This document shows, in pieces, positions 35,496-44,086 of a stretch of 64,000 nucleotides of DNA (position 1 is the stretch's first letter; each line of letters starts with the position of its first letter). Under the pieces are notes generated by a model. That model was not told where the DNA came from. It saw nothing but the letters and a program-made list of their open reading frames with translations, and did not search any database. The DNA is from Porticoccus sp002341315. Lineage in GTDB: Bacteria > Pseudomonadota > Gammaproteobacteria > Pseudomonadales > Porticoccaceae. Location: NCBI RefSeq assembly GCF_047634355.1, contig NZ_JBLIAL010000010.1; one strand, 5' to 3'. Made by a program: the position numbers and the translations under genes.

Positions 35496-37361
35496 ATGAC
35501 CGAACCGGACATCATGATTTCGCAACCCACTTTGCTATTGGTAGCCCTTGGCTGTGTCTCGCTTCTGGTGCTGGTGGCACTCTGGTCAGAGCGTCATCCT
35601 GGTTGGCACAACCGCCTGCATCCGTATATCTATAGTCTGACGCTGGCGGTTTACTGTACTTCGTGGACATTTTTTGGTGCAGTGGGCACTGCGGCCCACC
35701 ATACTTGGGCCTATCTGCCCATCTATCTCGGACCCATGCTGGTATTTGTTCTCGGCATGCCCATCCTGCGCAAGCTGGTCAAGGCGGGGGCCAGACAGAA
35801 GACGACTTCTCTGGCGGATTTTATCGGTGCCCGCTACGGTAAACGCCAGCTTCTGGCGGCACTGGTTACACTGGTGGCCGTAGCTGGCTCCATGCCTTAC
35901 ATTTCCCTGCAGCTGCATGCTGTATCCATTGCCTGGGATACGCTGGCAGGCTCCATTGCGCCTGGAACAATGGGTGTTTATCAACCAGATAACGCGTTGA
36001 TTACGGCCTGTTTGCTGGCGGTTTTTGCCATGGTATTCGGCACCCGGCACATCGAGGGGCGTGAACGCAATCGTGGCATGATGTCAGCGCTGGCAGTGGA
36101 ATCTATCATCAAACTGCTGGCGTTAATTGCCCTGGCCGTGTTCGCCTTAATGATAGCCGCTGCGGTTGATGGCGATTCTGTTGCCCGCGGCGAGCCATGG
36201 CTTCAGCCCTGGCTGGTCAATCCTCTGGATATGCAGTTTGTCACCATGACACTGTTATCCATGCTGGCGATTATCTGCCTGCCGCGGCAGTTTCATGTGA
36301 CGGTGGTGGAGTTTCAGAATGAGCGGGATCTGCACATGGCCCACTGGCTGTTTCCGCTCTATCTGTTGGCGATTGTTGCTGTGGTGTTACCTATCACACT
36401 GGTGGCCCAGCAATTGCTCGGGGATAGCGGTGTCTCTCCCGATACTTATGTCCTGAAGTTGGCCATGGCGAGTCACTCGGACCTGTTGGTCATTCTGGTA
36501 TTCGCCGGCGGGTTTTCAGCGGCGACCGGGATGGTGATTGTGGCGACGGTGACCTTGTCCATCATGGTCTCCAACGAGATTATCCTGCCGCTGCTGTTGC
36601 GCTGGCGCAAACAGCACTTTCGTCAGGCAGGATTCCTGGGACAATATCTGCGCTGGATTCGCCGCGGTTGTATCCTCACGGTTCTTCTGGGTTCCTGGCT
36701 GATGTACCGTTTGATGGGGGCAGATAAGGAGCTGGCTTCAATTGGCCTGGTTTCTTTTGCCTGTTTTGCCCAATTGGCCCCGGCATTGCTGGGTGCTATT
36801 TACTGGCGTCGGGGGCATGCCAAGGGAGTTTACGCGGGATTGGCTGTCGGCTTTCTGTTCTGGTGGTACTGCCTGTTGGTGCCGATGATTCTGGGCTCAC
36901 AACATCCAGTGATGTCGATCGGCCCATTGGGACTGTCCTGGTTGCGGCCCGAATCCCTGTTCGGTACCGGTTTTCTCGATCCGTTGAGTCATGGTGTGTG
37001 GTGGAGTCTGTGCAGTAATCTGCTGATCTATATCTCGGTGTCACTGTTTGTCAAACCGGCTGAGCGGGATACCTTCCAGGCGAATGTGTTTCTCGACGTG
37101 CCACAGCCACAATTATACGGTGATGACGACTTTGAATTATCCCCTGTTCGCGTAGTGCAATTGCGGCAATTACTACAGTCTTTCATCAGCCGTTCGCAGC
37201 ATGAAGAGCTGTGGCGCAGTTGCGAGGCCCGTTTCCATCAGCGCCTGCTGGACAACGACAGAGCGCCGCTTTTTGCGGTCAGGCGGGTTGAAAAAGCGCT
37301 GTCTGCTATCGTGGGGAGTGCGTCGGCACAGAGCATTATTGGTCTGCTACAACGTACATAG
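35496..37361 (+). CDS. crbS: CrbS-like sensor, N-terminal symporter part (ends at in-frame TAG)
   Basis: The first 621 codons encode a Na+/solute symporter (SSS) type membrane domain of about 13 spans (YSLTLAVYCTSWTFFGAVGTAA, then TTSLADFIGARYGKRQ), followed by a cytoplasmic linker. This is the sensor half of CrbS/MxtR-type hybrid histidine kinases, which in Vibrio and Pseudomonas regulate acetate metabolism with a LuxR-type regulator. The frame stops at TAG 37359-37361 and resumes in the same frame with PLQFSDVAAIVGG, leading into the kinase half. An uninterrupted protein would be 1178 aa, a normal family size. Thus either a nonsense mutation, an assembly error or a true split. The start could also be ATG 35514. 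Confidence 0.8.
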   Translation: MTEPDIMISQPTLLLVALGCVSLLVLVALWSERHPGWHNRLHPYIYSLTLAVYCTSWTFFGAVGTAAHHTWAYLPIYLGPMLVFVLGMPILRKLVKAGARQKTTSLADFIGARYGKRQLLAALVTLVAVAGSMPYISLQLHAVSIAWDTLAGSIAPGTMGVYQPDNALITACLLAVFAMVFGTRHIEGRERNRGMMSALAVESIIKLLALIALAVFALMIAAAVDGDSVARGEPWLQPWLVNPLDMQFVTMTLLSMLAIICLPRQFHVTVVEFQNERDLHMAHWLFPLYLLAIVAVVLPITLVAQQLLGDSGVSPDTYVLKLAMASHSDLLVILVFAGGFSAATGMVIVATVTLSIMVSNEIILPLLLRWRKQHFRQAGFLGQYLRWIRRGCILTVLLGSWLMYRLMGADKELASIGLVSFACFAQLAPALLGAIYWRRGHAKGVYAGLAVGFLFWWYCLLVPMILGSQHPVMSIGPLGLSWLRPESLFGTGFLDPLSHGVWWSLCSNLLIYISVSLFVKPAERDTFQANVFLDVPQPQLYGDDDFELSPVRVVQLRQLLQSFISRSQHEELWRSCEARFHQRLLDNDRAPLFAVRRVEKALSAIVGSASAQSIIGLLQRT

Positions 37362-37379
37362 CCCCTCCAGTTCAGTGAT

Positions 37380-39032
37380 GTGGCGGCGATTGTCGGTGGC
37401 ACGTCCGAACAGCTTCAGTTTAATCGGGACTTGCTGCAAACCACCGTAGAAACGATTACCCAGGGTGTGTGCGTAGTGGATGCGGATCTGAAGGTGGTGG
37501 CATGGAACCGACGCTACGAGCAGATCTTTGATTATCCCCCACGATTGCTCTATGTGGGCTGTCCGATCAGGTCAATATATGAATTTAATGCCAGACGGGG
37601 ACTATATCGGGATGCCGACACACTGGAACGGCAGGTGGAACGCCGTCTTGACCTGCTGAGAAGTGGAAATTCGCACCGTTTTGAGCGGACTTTGCCCAAT
37701 GGCACGACCATTCAGGTGGTTGGCAACCCTATGCCCAATGGTGGATTTGCCTCTACTTACATCGATATTAGTGATTATAAAAATGTGGTGGTTGCGCTGG
37801 AGGAGGCCAAGGCCACCCTGGAGCATCGCGTTGAGCAGCGCACCGCGGATCTGTCTGCATTGAATCATGCGTTGGGGGAAGAAAACCGGTTGCGGGCGCT
37901 GGCGGAGGCAGAGGTTCGCGAGATGCATAACAGTAAAAGCCGTTTCATGCAGGCCGCGAGCCATGACCTGCTGCAGCCAATCAGTGCCGCCAAACTCTTC
38001 GTTTCGTCAACCCGACTGCAGCTGATGAATACCGATAACCAGCCGCTTCTGGAGCAGATGAACCATATCCAGAAATCCCTGGATACGGCCGAAAAACTGA
38101 TTGCCACCCTGCGGGAAATAGCCGGTCTTGAGGGTGGCAAGTTGCAGCCGGCAATAAAAGCTTTTTGTATCGGTGAACTGCTCACTGATCTGGCCGCCGA
38201 GTTTGGTGTGCTGGCAGTTGAGAAGGGCATTGCCCTGCATTTTGTGACCTCCCGGGTCATGGTGGAAAGCGACCCCCATCTGCTGCGCCGGATTCTGCAG
38301 AACTTTATGAGTAATGCGGTTCATTACACCCGGCGTGGACGTTTGTTGCTCGGCTGCCGCCGGACTGCGCGGGGTTTACGCGTAGAAGTCTGGGATACAG
38401 GGCCGGGTATTGCCCCGGGCGCCATCGATCGTATTTTTCGTGAGTTTGAACGGCTTAGCCCCGGTGCGACCAGTGTCGACAAAGGGCTGGGTCTGGGCCT
38501 GACCATCGCCAAAGGTATGGCGGATTTAATGGGGCATGAAATCGGTGTGAGGTCCAGTCCCGGTGAGGGTTCCGTCTTCAGTATTGTGGTGCCTTACGGA
38601 AAAACGGGTCGCCCAATACTGCCAACAGTGTCGGTGTCCATGCAACAACCGGCGCTGCATGGCGTCCGTGTCCTCTGCATTGATAACGAAGAGGAAATTC
38701 TCAGAGGGATGGAGAGTCTGCTGGGTCAGTGGGGTTGTCATGTCCTGTCTGCGAGAGGACCCGGCGAACTGTCCCCACTCCTGGATGAGCTTCCTCCGGC
38801 GATTTTACTGGTGGACTATCATCTGGATGAAAACCTTACCGGGATTGAACTGGTCAGGCAGTTGCCGGCCTCCTGGCAGTCAGCCCCCTGTATCATTATC
38901 AGCGCTGACGATTCCGATGACCTCAAACAGCGGGCAGCACTGGCCGGTTATACGCTGATAGCAAAGCCGGTATCCGCTGATCAACTGGCGGCACTGATGA
39001 CATCACTCCTGGGGCAGTCCTCACTCGACTGA
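37380..39032 (+). CDS. crbS: CrbS-like sensor, kinase part (PAS-HisKA-HATPase-receiver)
   Basis: Same frame as the upstream symporter part, separated by one TAG. Contents: a PAS domain (about 18-130, GVCVVDADLKVVAWNRRYEQ), a coiled coil, a HisKA box (FMQAASHDLLQPISAAK), an HATPase domain (NFMSNAVHYT, DTGPGIAPG, GLGLGLTIAKG) and a C-terminal receiver with phospho-acceptor Asp (LLVDYHLDE) and conserved Lys (IAKPV). The only local start is GTG 37380, without a Shine-Dalgarno sequence, so independent translation would need re-initiation. If separate, the product is a soluble hybrid kinase cut off from its membrane sensor. Confidence 0.8.
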   Translation: MAAIVGGTSEQLQFNRDLLQTTVETITQGVCVVDADLKVVAWNRRYEQIFDYPPRLLYVGCPIRSIYEFNARRGLYRDADTLERQVERRLDLLRSGNSHRFERTLPNGTTIQVVGNPMPNGGFASTYIDISDYKNVVVALEEAKATLEHRVEQRTADLSALNHALGEENRLRALAEAEVREMHNSKSRFMQAASHDLLQPISAAKLFVSSTRLQLMNTDNQPLLEQMNHIQKSLDTAEKLIATLREIAGLEGGKLQPAIKAFCIGELLTDLAAEFGVLAVEKGIALHFVTSRVMVESDPHLLRRILQNFMSNAVHYTRRGRLLLGCRRTARGLRVEVWDTGPGIAPGAIDRIFREFERLSPGATSVDKGLGLGLTIAKGMADLMGHEIGVRSSPGEGSVFSIVVPYGKTGRPILPTVSVSMQQPALHGVRVLCIDNEEEILRGMESLLGQWGCHVLSARGPGELSPLLDELPPAILLVDYHLDENLTGIELVRQLPASWQSAPCIIISADDSDDLKQRAALAGYTLIAKPVSADQLAALMTSLLGQSSLD

Positions 39033-39128
39033 ATATAGAAGTTACCTTGCAGGGTGGCCAGGCTACTTTTCTCGAGCGGTGAGTGCCGCTAGACTGGTCG
39101 CCCGAAACATCAGCCAACAGGATCTATT

Positions 39129-39614
39129 ATGCCGACCTTTGATATAGTCTCAGAAGTGGATCAGGTGGAAATCCGTCATGCCACTGAAAACACGCAACGG
39201 GAGTTGGCCACCCGTTTTGATTTTCGCGGGGTTGAGGCCAGTGTGACGCTAAAGGACGAGGTGGTTACGCTGACCGCCGAATCAGATTTCCAGTGCCGAC
39301 AACTGCTGGACATGCTGAGCAAGAACCTGGTGAAACGCAATGTAGATCCCTATGTTATCGATGTGGATGAGGAAGCTGTCCACAGCGGCAAAACGTTTTC
39401 ACTGCAGGTGCGTTTCAAACAGGGTATCGACCAGCCAATGGCGAAGAAAATTATCAAGTTGGTGAAAGAGGCCAAAATAAAAGTACAGACAGCGATTCAG
39501 GGTGACAAATTGCGTGTTACCGGTAAGAAGCGCGACGATCTGCAGGAAACCATTGCCCTGATCAAAGGAGCTGATCTTGGCCAGCCATTCCAGTTTGAAA
39601 ATTTCAGAGACTGA
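39129..39614 (+). CDS. yajQ: YajQ family nucleotide-binding protein
   Basis: A 161-aa cytoplasmic protein of the YajQ family; the Xanthomonas member binds c-di-GMP and affects transcription and virulence. The family N-terminus MPTFDIVSEVDQVEIRHATE and the segments TRFDFRG and VQTAIQGDKLRVTGKKRDDLQ are clear. It lies between the split sensor and the convergent crbR-like gene. Whether it works with that pair is unknown. Confidence 0.94.
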   Translation: MPTFDIVSEVDQVEIRHATENTQRELATRFDFRGVEASVTLKDEVVTLTAESDFQCRQLLDMLSKNLVKRNVDPYVIDVDEEAVHSGKTFSLQVRFKQGIDQPMAKKIIKLVKEAKIKVQTAIQGDKLRVTGKKRDDLQETIALIKGADLGQPFQFENFRD

Positions 39615-39669
39615 GTCTTGGTACCTCGCTCCAGTGTCGCACGGATTTAAGATACCACACGAAAGCCGA

Positions 39670-40335
39670 CTAGTTTTCCTCTGACCCCGTTGATTCTTCC
39701 AGGTTGAGCTTGCCAATGGCCAGCACGGCCTGGGTTCTTGAGCGCACGCCCAGCTTTCTGAAGATAGCCGTCATATGGGCCTTGATGGTCGCTTCCGTGA
39801 CATCCAGTTCATAGGCAATCTGCTTGTTCAGCAGACCCTCGGCCAGCATGGTCAGCACAAGATATTGCTGGGGTGTCAGCGAGGCGATTCCCGCCATCAA
39901 TTGTTGTTCACTCTGGCTCAGGGGCAGGCATCTCCTCGATCCCGCCTGTGCCGGTGGTAGCCAGATGTCGCCTTGCAGAACGGTCTGAATCGCTTCCAGA
40001 ATGGTCGTGACGCCGGACGACTTTGGCAGAAACCCCCTGGCGCCAAATTCCACAGCACGCTGGATGATGTCGGTCTTTTCATTGGCAGATACCACCAGCA
40101 CCGGCATCTTGCCACAATGCCCCTGCACATAGGCCAGAGCACTGAATCCGTGGGCGCCGGGCATGTGCAGATCCAGTAATACCAAATCCGTATCGGGATG
40201 ATCGCTCAACTTGATTTGCAGGCTCGCCATATCCTGTGCTTCAACGATTTCCTGTTCACCACCCATGGTTTGCAGCACCTGGGAAATGGCATTTCTGAAG
40301 AGTGGGTGGTCATCGGCAACAATAAATTTCGACAT
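39670..40335 (-). CDS. crbR: CrbR-like response regulator (LuxR/NarL family)
   Basis: A 221-aa two-component regulator. Receiver domain with acidic pair (FIVADDHPLF), phospho-acceptor Asp (LVLLDLHMPG) and Lys (GFLPKSSG); C-terminal GerE-type HTH (LTPQQYLVLTMLAEGLLNKQIAYEL, then EATIKAHMTAIFRKLGV). It is the expected partner of the CrbS-like sensor; in Vibrio and Pseudomonas this type (CrbR/ErdR) activates acs and related genes. It is divergent from the porin gene, and palindromic ACC-TT-GGT sequences lie in the shared intergenic region. Confidence 0.85.
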   Translation of the reverse strand: MSKFIVADDHPLFRNAISQVLQTMGGEQEIVEAQDMASLQIKLSDHPDTDLVLLDLHMPGAHGFSALAYVQGHCGKMPVLVVSANEKTDIIQRAVEFGARGFLPKSSGVTTILEAIQTVLQGDIWLPPAQAGSRRCLPLSQSEQQLMAGIASLTPQQYLVLTMLAEGLLNKQIAYELDVTEATIKAHMTAIFRKLGVRSRTQAVLAIGKLNLEESTGSEEN

Positions 40336-40444
40336 TATTTTTGTACTTCAGCAGGTATTTATTTTTGATGGTAATGCGCGCGCTGTTGAGTGGCAAGGTT
40401 TTCATTTTTCACAAAAAAACCTTTTCTCCCGCCTATTTCGTTAG

Positions 40445-40488
40445 ACATTGGTCTTAAATTTCCTGCCGAATCGACCTTGGTCGGATAC
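40445..40488 (+). promoter_or_regulatory. Candidate operator pair between crbR and the porin gene
   Basis: ACATTGGTCTTA (40445-40456) and CGACC-TT-GGTCG (within 40473-40484) share the core ACC/T-TTGGTC and lie 29 bases apart. The same core recurs at 41894 before the symporter. NarL-family regulators bind such short dyads, so CrbR is a plausible binder; this is inference. Confidence 0.35.
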
Positions 40489-40546
40489 CCAAACAAGTTC
40501 CTCAGCGTTACATCTGTCGCTGTTACAGAATTTTTGGGAGAAGGTG

Positions 40547-41866
40547 ATGGTTAACAGAAAAAAAATGGCCACGGTTTCAGGTGTCATTTTGCCGATGCTG
40601 GTTTTTTCGGGGCAGCTTTGGGCAAATGCCACCAATGAGGAACTGGCGGCCAGGGTGGAGCAACTGGAGTCACTGGTGACGCAACTGCAGCAGTTGGTTG
40701 CGGAGCAGGGTGAGCAGCAGCAGGAAATGGCCACGACGGTCAGCAAGAAAGTCGATGCGCCGTTGTCCGGCACCAAATTCAGTTACGGCGGTTATGTGAA
40801 GTTCGATGCCATGAGCAGCAGTTTCTCCGATGGGGAGCGTGCTACAGCATCCATCGGTGACGATATTCTGGTGCCGTCGACCATCCCGGTGGATGGCAAA
40901 GGCGGCGCCAGCCGCTTCGACAGTTCGGCAAAGACCTCGCGGTTCTGGTTCAAAACCATCACGCCCACCGATATGGGGGATGTGCGAACCCATATCGAAA
41001 TGGATTTGCTGACTTTCGATGGTGACGAGCGGATCACCAATGCCAATCATTCCAGAATTCGGCACGCCTATCTGGCGTGGGATTACCGTGATAACGCATC
41101 ACTGTTGCTTGGCCAGACCTGGAGTACGTTTATGAACGTGAATGTACTGCCGGAAACGGTCGACTTCATTGGCCCCACCTCCGGGGTCATTTTCAACCGG
41201 CAGGCCCAGGCCCGCTGGAGTTACCGGTTTGAAAAGGGTGGTGCCGTTCATGTGGCGCTGGAGAATCCCTCAAGTGGTGCGATCGATGGTGGTGGCGGTA
41301 TCGAAAGCAGCAATTTCGATGACAACAGTCTGCCCGATCTGGCGCTGCGTTATGACGGCAAGGTGGGTGATCTCAGCTACAGCCTAGCTGCCATTGGTCG
41401 GCAGATCAGTTATGACACTGGCACACAGGATGAGGATGCCTATGGTCTTGGTCTAAGCCTGTCGGGTAAATACCAGTTCAGCAATGGGGACGATCTGAAG
41501 GTTCAGCTCAATCACGGTCACCTTGGCCGCTATATTGCCCTGCAGGCATTTCGCGATGCCGCTGTTGAGGCCGATGGCGATCTGGATCTACTGGATGTTA
41601 CCGGTGGTTTTATTGCCTACCGCCACTTCTGGTCACCCAGATGGCGCAGCACGCTCTCCTATGCCATGACCAGGGCCGACAACGCAAGTGATGTGGCCAC
41701 TACCAATACCGAAGAGGTCAGCAACTACGGACTTAATCTGTTCTATTCCCCCACCGACAAACTGTCGTTCGGGATGGAGTACATCAGAGCGAAACGGGAA
41801 CTGGAAAACGGCAATGATGGCGATTTGAAACGTCTGCAGTTTACCGGCAAATACGTATTTGAATAG
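40547..41866 (+). CDS. DcaP-like outer-membrane porin
   Basis: Signal peptide (MVNRKKMATVSG to about residue 26, ending LWA-NA), then a short N-terminal coiled coil (NEELAARVEQLESLVTQLQQ) typical of DcaP-type trimeric porins, and a beta-barrel of alternating polar/hydrophobic strands ending in aromatic YVFE. The protein is 439 aa from ATG 40547, which has GGGAGAAGG upstream; the frame before this ATG is non-coding. Its position between crbR and the symporter suggests outer-membrane uptake of small carboxylates. Confidence 0.85.
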   Translation: MVNRKKMATVSGVILPMLVFSGQLWANATNEELAARVEQLESLVTQLQQLVAEQGEQQQEMATTVSKKVDAPLSGTKFSYGGYVKFDAMSSSFSDGERATASIGDDILVPSTIPVDGKGGASRFDSSAKTSRFWFKTITPTDMGDVRTHIEMDLLTFDGDERITNANHSRIRHAYLAWDYRDNASLLLGQTWSTFMNVNVLPETVDFIGPTSGVIFNRQAQARWSYRFEKGGAVHVALENPSSGAIDGGGGIESSNFDDNSLPDLALRYDGKVGDLSYSLAAIGRQISYDTGTQDEDAYGLGLSLSGKYQFSNGDDLKVQLNHGHLGRYIALQAFRDAAVEADGDLDLLDVTGGFIAYRHFWSPRWRSTLSYAMTRADNASDVATTNTEEVSNYGLNLFYSPTDKLSFGMEYIRAKRELENGNDGDLKRLQFTGKYVFE

Positions 41867-41893
41867 ACCGATAACGGGAGGAGTGTTGTCGGC

Positions 41894-41905
41894 TTAGACC
41901 AAGGT
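41894..41905 (+). promoter_or_regulatory. ACC-AA-GGT element before the symporter operon
   Basis: TTAGACCAAGGT is the reverse complement of ACCTTGGTCTAA and matches the elements at 40445-40488. It lies 82 bases before the small symporter subunit gene. Confidence 0.3.
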
Positions 41906-41986
41906 TGCAGAGACACAGGGGCACGACGGGATTAACTTGGTAGTGTCCGCTATTAAAAGATAAACAACGGGAGTGGAGGACATTTT

Positions 41987-42259
41987 ATGAGCTTCGAAAC
42001 TAATGAACATGCACAGGCATACTGGAAGGAGAACCTGCGGTTGCTGATCACGCTGCTGGTGATCTGGTTCACCGTTTCATTCGGGTTTGGCATTCTGTTG
42101 GTCGAGCAGTTGAATAACATCCAGTTATTCGGTTTCAAGCTCGGTTTCTGGTTTGCCCAGCAGGGTTCCATCTATGTATTTGTGGTGCTGATCTTCGTTT
42201 ATGTGTTGAAGATGCGGGCACTGGATCGCAAGTACAACGTTCAAGAAGACGAAGAGTAG
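41987..42259 (+). CDS. Sodium/solute symporter small subunit (DUF4212)
   Basis: A 90-aa protein with two membrane helices (about 19-42 and 58-80) and charged ends. The pattern AYWKENLRLLITLLVIWFTVSFGFGILLVE and FGFKLGFWFAQQGSIYVFV is that of the small subunit that accompanies VC2705-type symporters. GGAGTGGAGG precedes ATG 41987. It is followed four bases later by the large subunit, so the two are surely one operon and one transporter. Confidence 0.9.
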   Translation: MSFETNEHAQAYWKENLRLLITLLVIWFTVSFGFGILLVEQLNNIQLFGFKLGFWFAQQGSIYVFVVLIFVYVLKMRALDRKYNVQEDEE

Positions 42260-42263
42260 GGGC

Positions 42264-43976
42264 ATGGATATGGGTATTCAAACCTGGACATTTTTACTGG
42301 TGGGTCTCAGTTTCGCGTTGTATATCGGTATTGCGATCTGGGCTAGGGCGGGCTCCACCAAGGAGTTTTATGTTGCCGGTGGTGGGGTTCCTCCGGTGGC
42401 CAATGGGATGGCCACAGCAGCGGACTGGATGTCTGCGGCATCCTTTATCTCCATGGCGGGGCTGATCTCGTTTATCGGTTATGACGGCAGTGTCTATCTG
42501 ATGGGTTGGACGGGAGGCTACGTGCTGCTGGCACTTTGCCTGGCCCCCTACCTGAGAAAATTTGGCAAATTTACCGTGCCGGATTTTATCGGGGACCGTT
42601 ATTACTCCCAGACCGCTAGAACGGTGGCTGTCATCTGTGCCATTTTTGTTTCGTTCACCTATGTGGCGGGGCAAATGCGTGGCGTCGGTGTGGTCTTCTC
42701 GCGCTTTCTCGAGGTGGATATTGTTACCGGTGTATTGCTGGGGATGTGCGTGGTCTTTTTTTACGCCGTGCTCGGTGGCATGAAGGGTATTACCTACACC
42801 CAGGTGGCCCAGTATTGTGTGCTGATTTTTGCGTACCTGGTCCCGGCAATTTTTATCTCGGTGATGATGACGGGAAATCCTGTGCCCCAGTTGGGTTTTG
42901 GTGGCACGCTTGCCGACGGGTCGGGTGTCTATCTGATGGACAAACTGAATGGCCTGTCGACGGAGCTCGGCTTCAATGAGTACACCTCGGGGACCAAGAG
43001 TACGATTGATGTCTTCTTTATCACCTTTGCCCTGATGGTGGGTACGGCTGGTTTGCCACACGTCATCGTGCGTTTCTTCACGGTGCCGAAAGTCTCGGAT
43101 GCCCGTCTTTCAGCGGGATGGGCCTTGGTCTTCATTGCCATCCTGTACACCACCGCACCGGCTATCGCCTCTTTCGCTCGCGTCAACATGATCGAGACCA
43201 TTAACGGTCCGGAAGGTCAGGGTGTCGCTTATGAGCAGGCTCCCGGGTGGATAAAAAACTGGGAGAGAACCGGGCTGATTGGCTGGGAAGATAAAAACGA
43301 CGATGGGCGGATGTTCTATGCGGGTGATGAGCGCAATGAAATGGCGATTGACCGCGACATTATTGTTATGGCGAATCCCGAAATTGCCAACTTGCCGGCC
43401 TGGGTGATCGCACTGGTGGCTGCGGGTGGCGTCGCTGCGGCCCTGTCGACCTCTGCGGGTTTGCTGCTGGTCATTTCCACCTCCATCTCCCATGACCTGC
43501 TGAAACGAAACCTGATGCCCAATATCACGGACAAGCAGGAACTGCTCTATGCCCGGATTGCTGCTGCCTGCGGTATAGCCGTGGCCGCTTACTTGGGTAT
43601 CAATCCACCGGGTTTTGTGGCGGAGGTGGTGGCGTTTGCCTTCGGTCTTGCCGCATCCAGTTTCTTCCCGGCCATTATTCTGGGTATTTTCTACAAGAAA
43701 ATGAACAAGGAAGGGGCCATTGCCGGCATGCTGACAGGCATTACCTTTACGGCGGCTTATATTGTTTACTTCAAGTTCATTAATCCCGCAGCGAATACAC
43801 CGGATAACTGGTGGTTGGGAGTGTCCCCGGAAGGCATCGGTACGTTGGGCATGGTCTTCAACTTTGTGGTGGCCTTTATCGTATTGAAGTTGACCAGAGA
43901 AGCGCCGGACCATATCAAGGAACTGGTGGAAAGTCTGCGTTATCCGAAGGGCGCCGGGCAGGCACAGGATCACTAG
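42264..43976 (+). CDS. Sodium/solute symporter large subunit (acetate-type, VC2705 family)
   Basis: SSS-family secondary transporter, 570 aa, about 13 membrane spans. Family features: FYVAGGGVPPVANGMATAADWMSAASFISMAG, the long hydrophilic loop around residues 310-370 that marks the VC2705 type, and the core GLPHVIVRFFTVPKVSDAR. Relatives such as ActP carry acetate. The neighbouring crbR gene and the nearby acs gene make acetate or another short carboxylate the likely substrate. Followed by a strong terminator. Confidence 0.9.
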   Translation: MDMGIQTWTFLLVGLSFALYIGIAIWARAGSTKEFYVAGGGVPPVANGMATAADWMSAASFISMAGLISFIGYDGSVYLMGWTGGYVLLALCLAPYLRKFGKFTVPDFIGDRYYSQTARTVAVICAIFVSFTYVAGQMRGVGVVFSRFLEVDIVTGVLLGMCVVFFYAVLGGMKGITYTQVAQYCVLIFAYLVPAIFISVMMTGNPVPQLGFGGTLADGSGVYLMDKLNGLSTELGFNEYTSGTKSTIDVFFITFALMVGTAGLPHVIVRFFTVPKVSDARLSAGWALVFIAILYTTAPAIASFARVNMIETINGPEGQGVAYEQAPGWIKNWERTGLIGWEDKNDDGRMFYAGDERNEMAIDRDIIVMANPEIANLPAWVIALVAAGGVAAALSTSAGLLLVISTSISHDLLKRNLMPNITDKQELLYARIAAACGIAVAAYLGINPPGFVAEVVAFAFGLAASSFFPAIILGIFYKKMNKEGAIAGMLTGITFTAAYIVYFKFINPAANTPDNWWLGVSPEGIGTLGMVFNFVVAFIVLKLTREAPDHIKELVESLRYPKGAGQAQDH

Positions 43977-43995
43977 ATATTATTTCCCCCCTTTG

Positions 43996-44020
43996 GGCCG
44001 CTCTATGAGCGGCCTTTTTT
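43996..44020 (+). terminator. Rho-independent terminator of the symporter operon
   Basis: GGCCGCTC-TAT-GAGCGGCC, an 8-bp GC-rich stem, followed by six T. Confidence 0.9.
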
Positions 44021-44033
44021 ATCTTATCGTCCA

Positions 44034-44063
44034 ATAAAAAACCCACCGGGTTGCCCCGGTGGG
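44034..44063 (-). terminator. Rho-independent terminator of the minus-strand channel gene
   Basis: On the minus strand CCCACCGGG and CCCGGTGGG form a 9-bp stem with a 4-base loop, followed by TTTTTTATT. It sits just behind the stop codon at 44087. Confidence 0.88.
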
Positions 44064-44086
44064 TGGTGGCAGAACTGGTCAGACCG

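Noticed and set aside
42294..43973. Two long minus-strand frames opposite the symporter gene
   Set aside because: Antisense to a clear membrane protein; products are hydrophilic and His/Arg-rich, the mirror of a hydrophobic coding strand.
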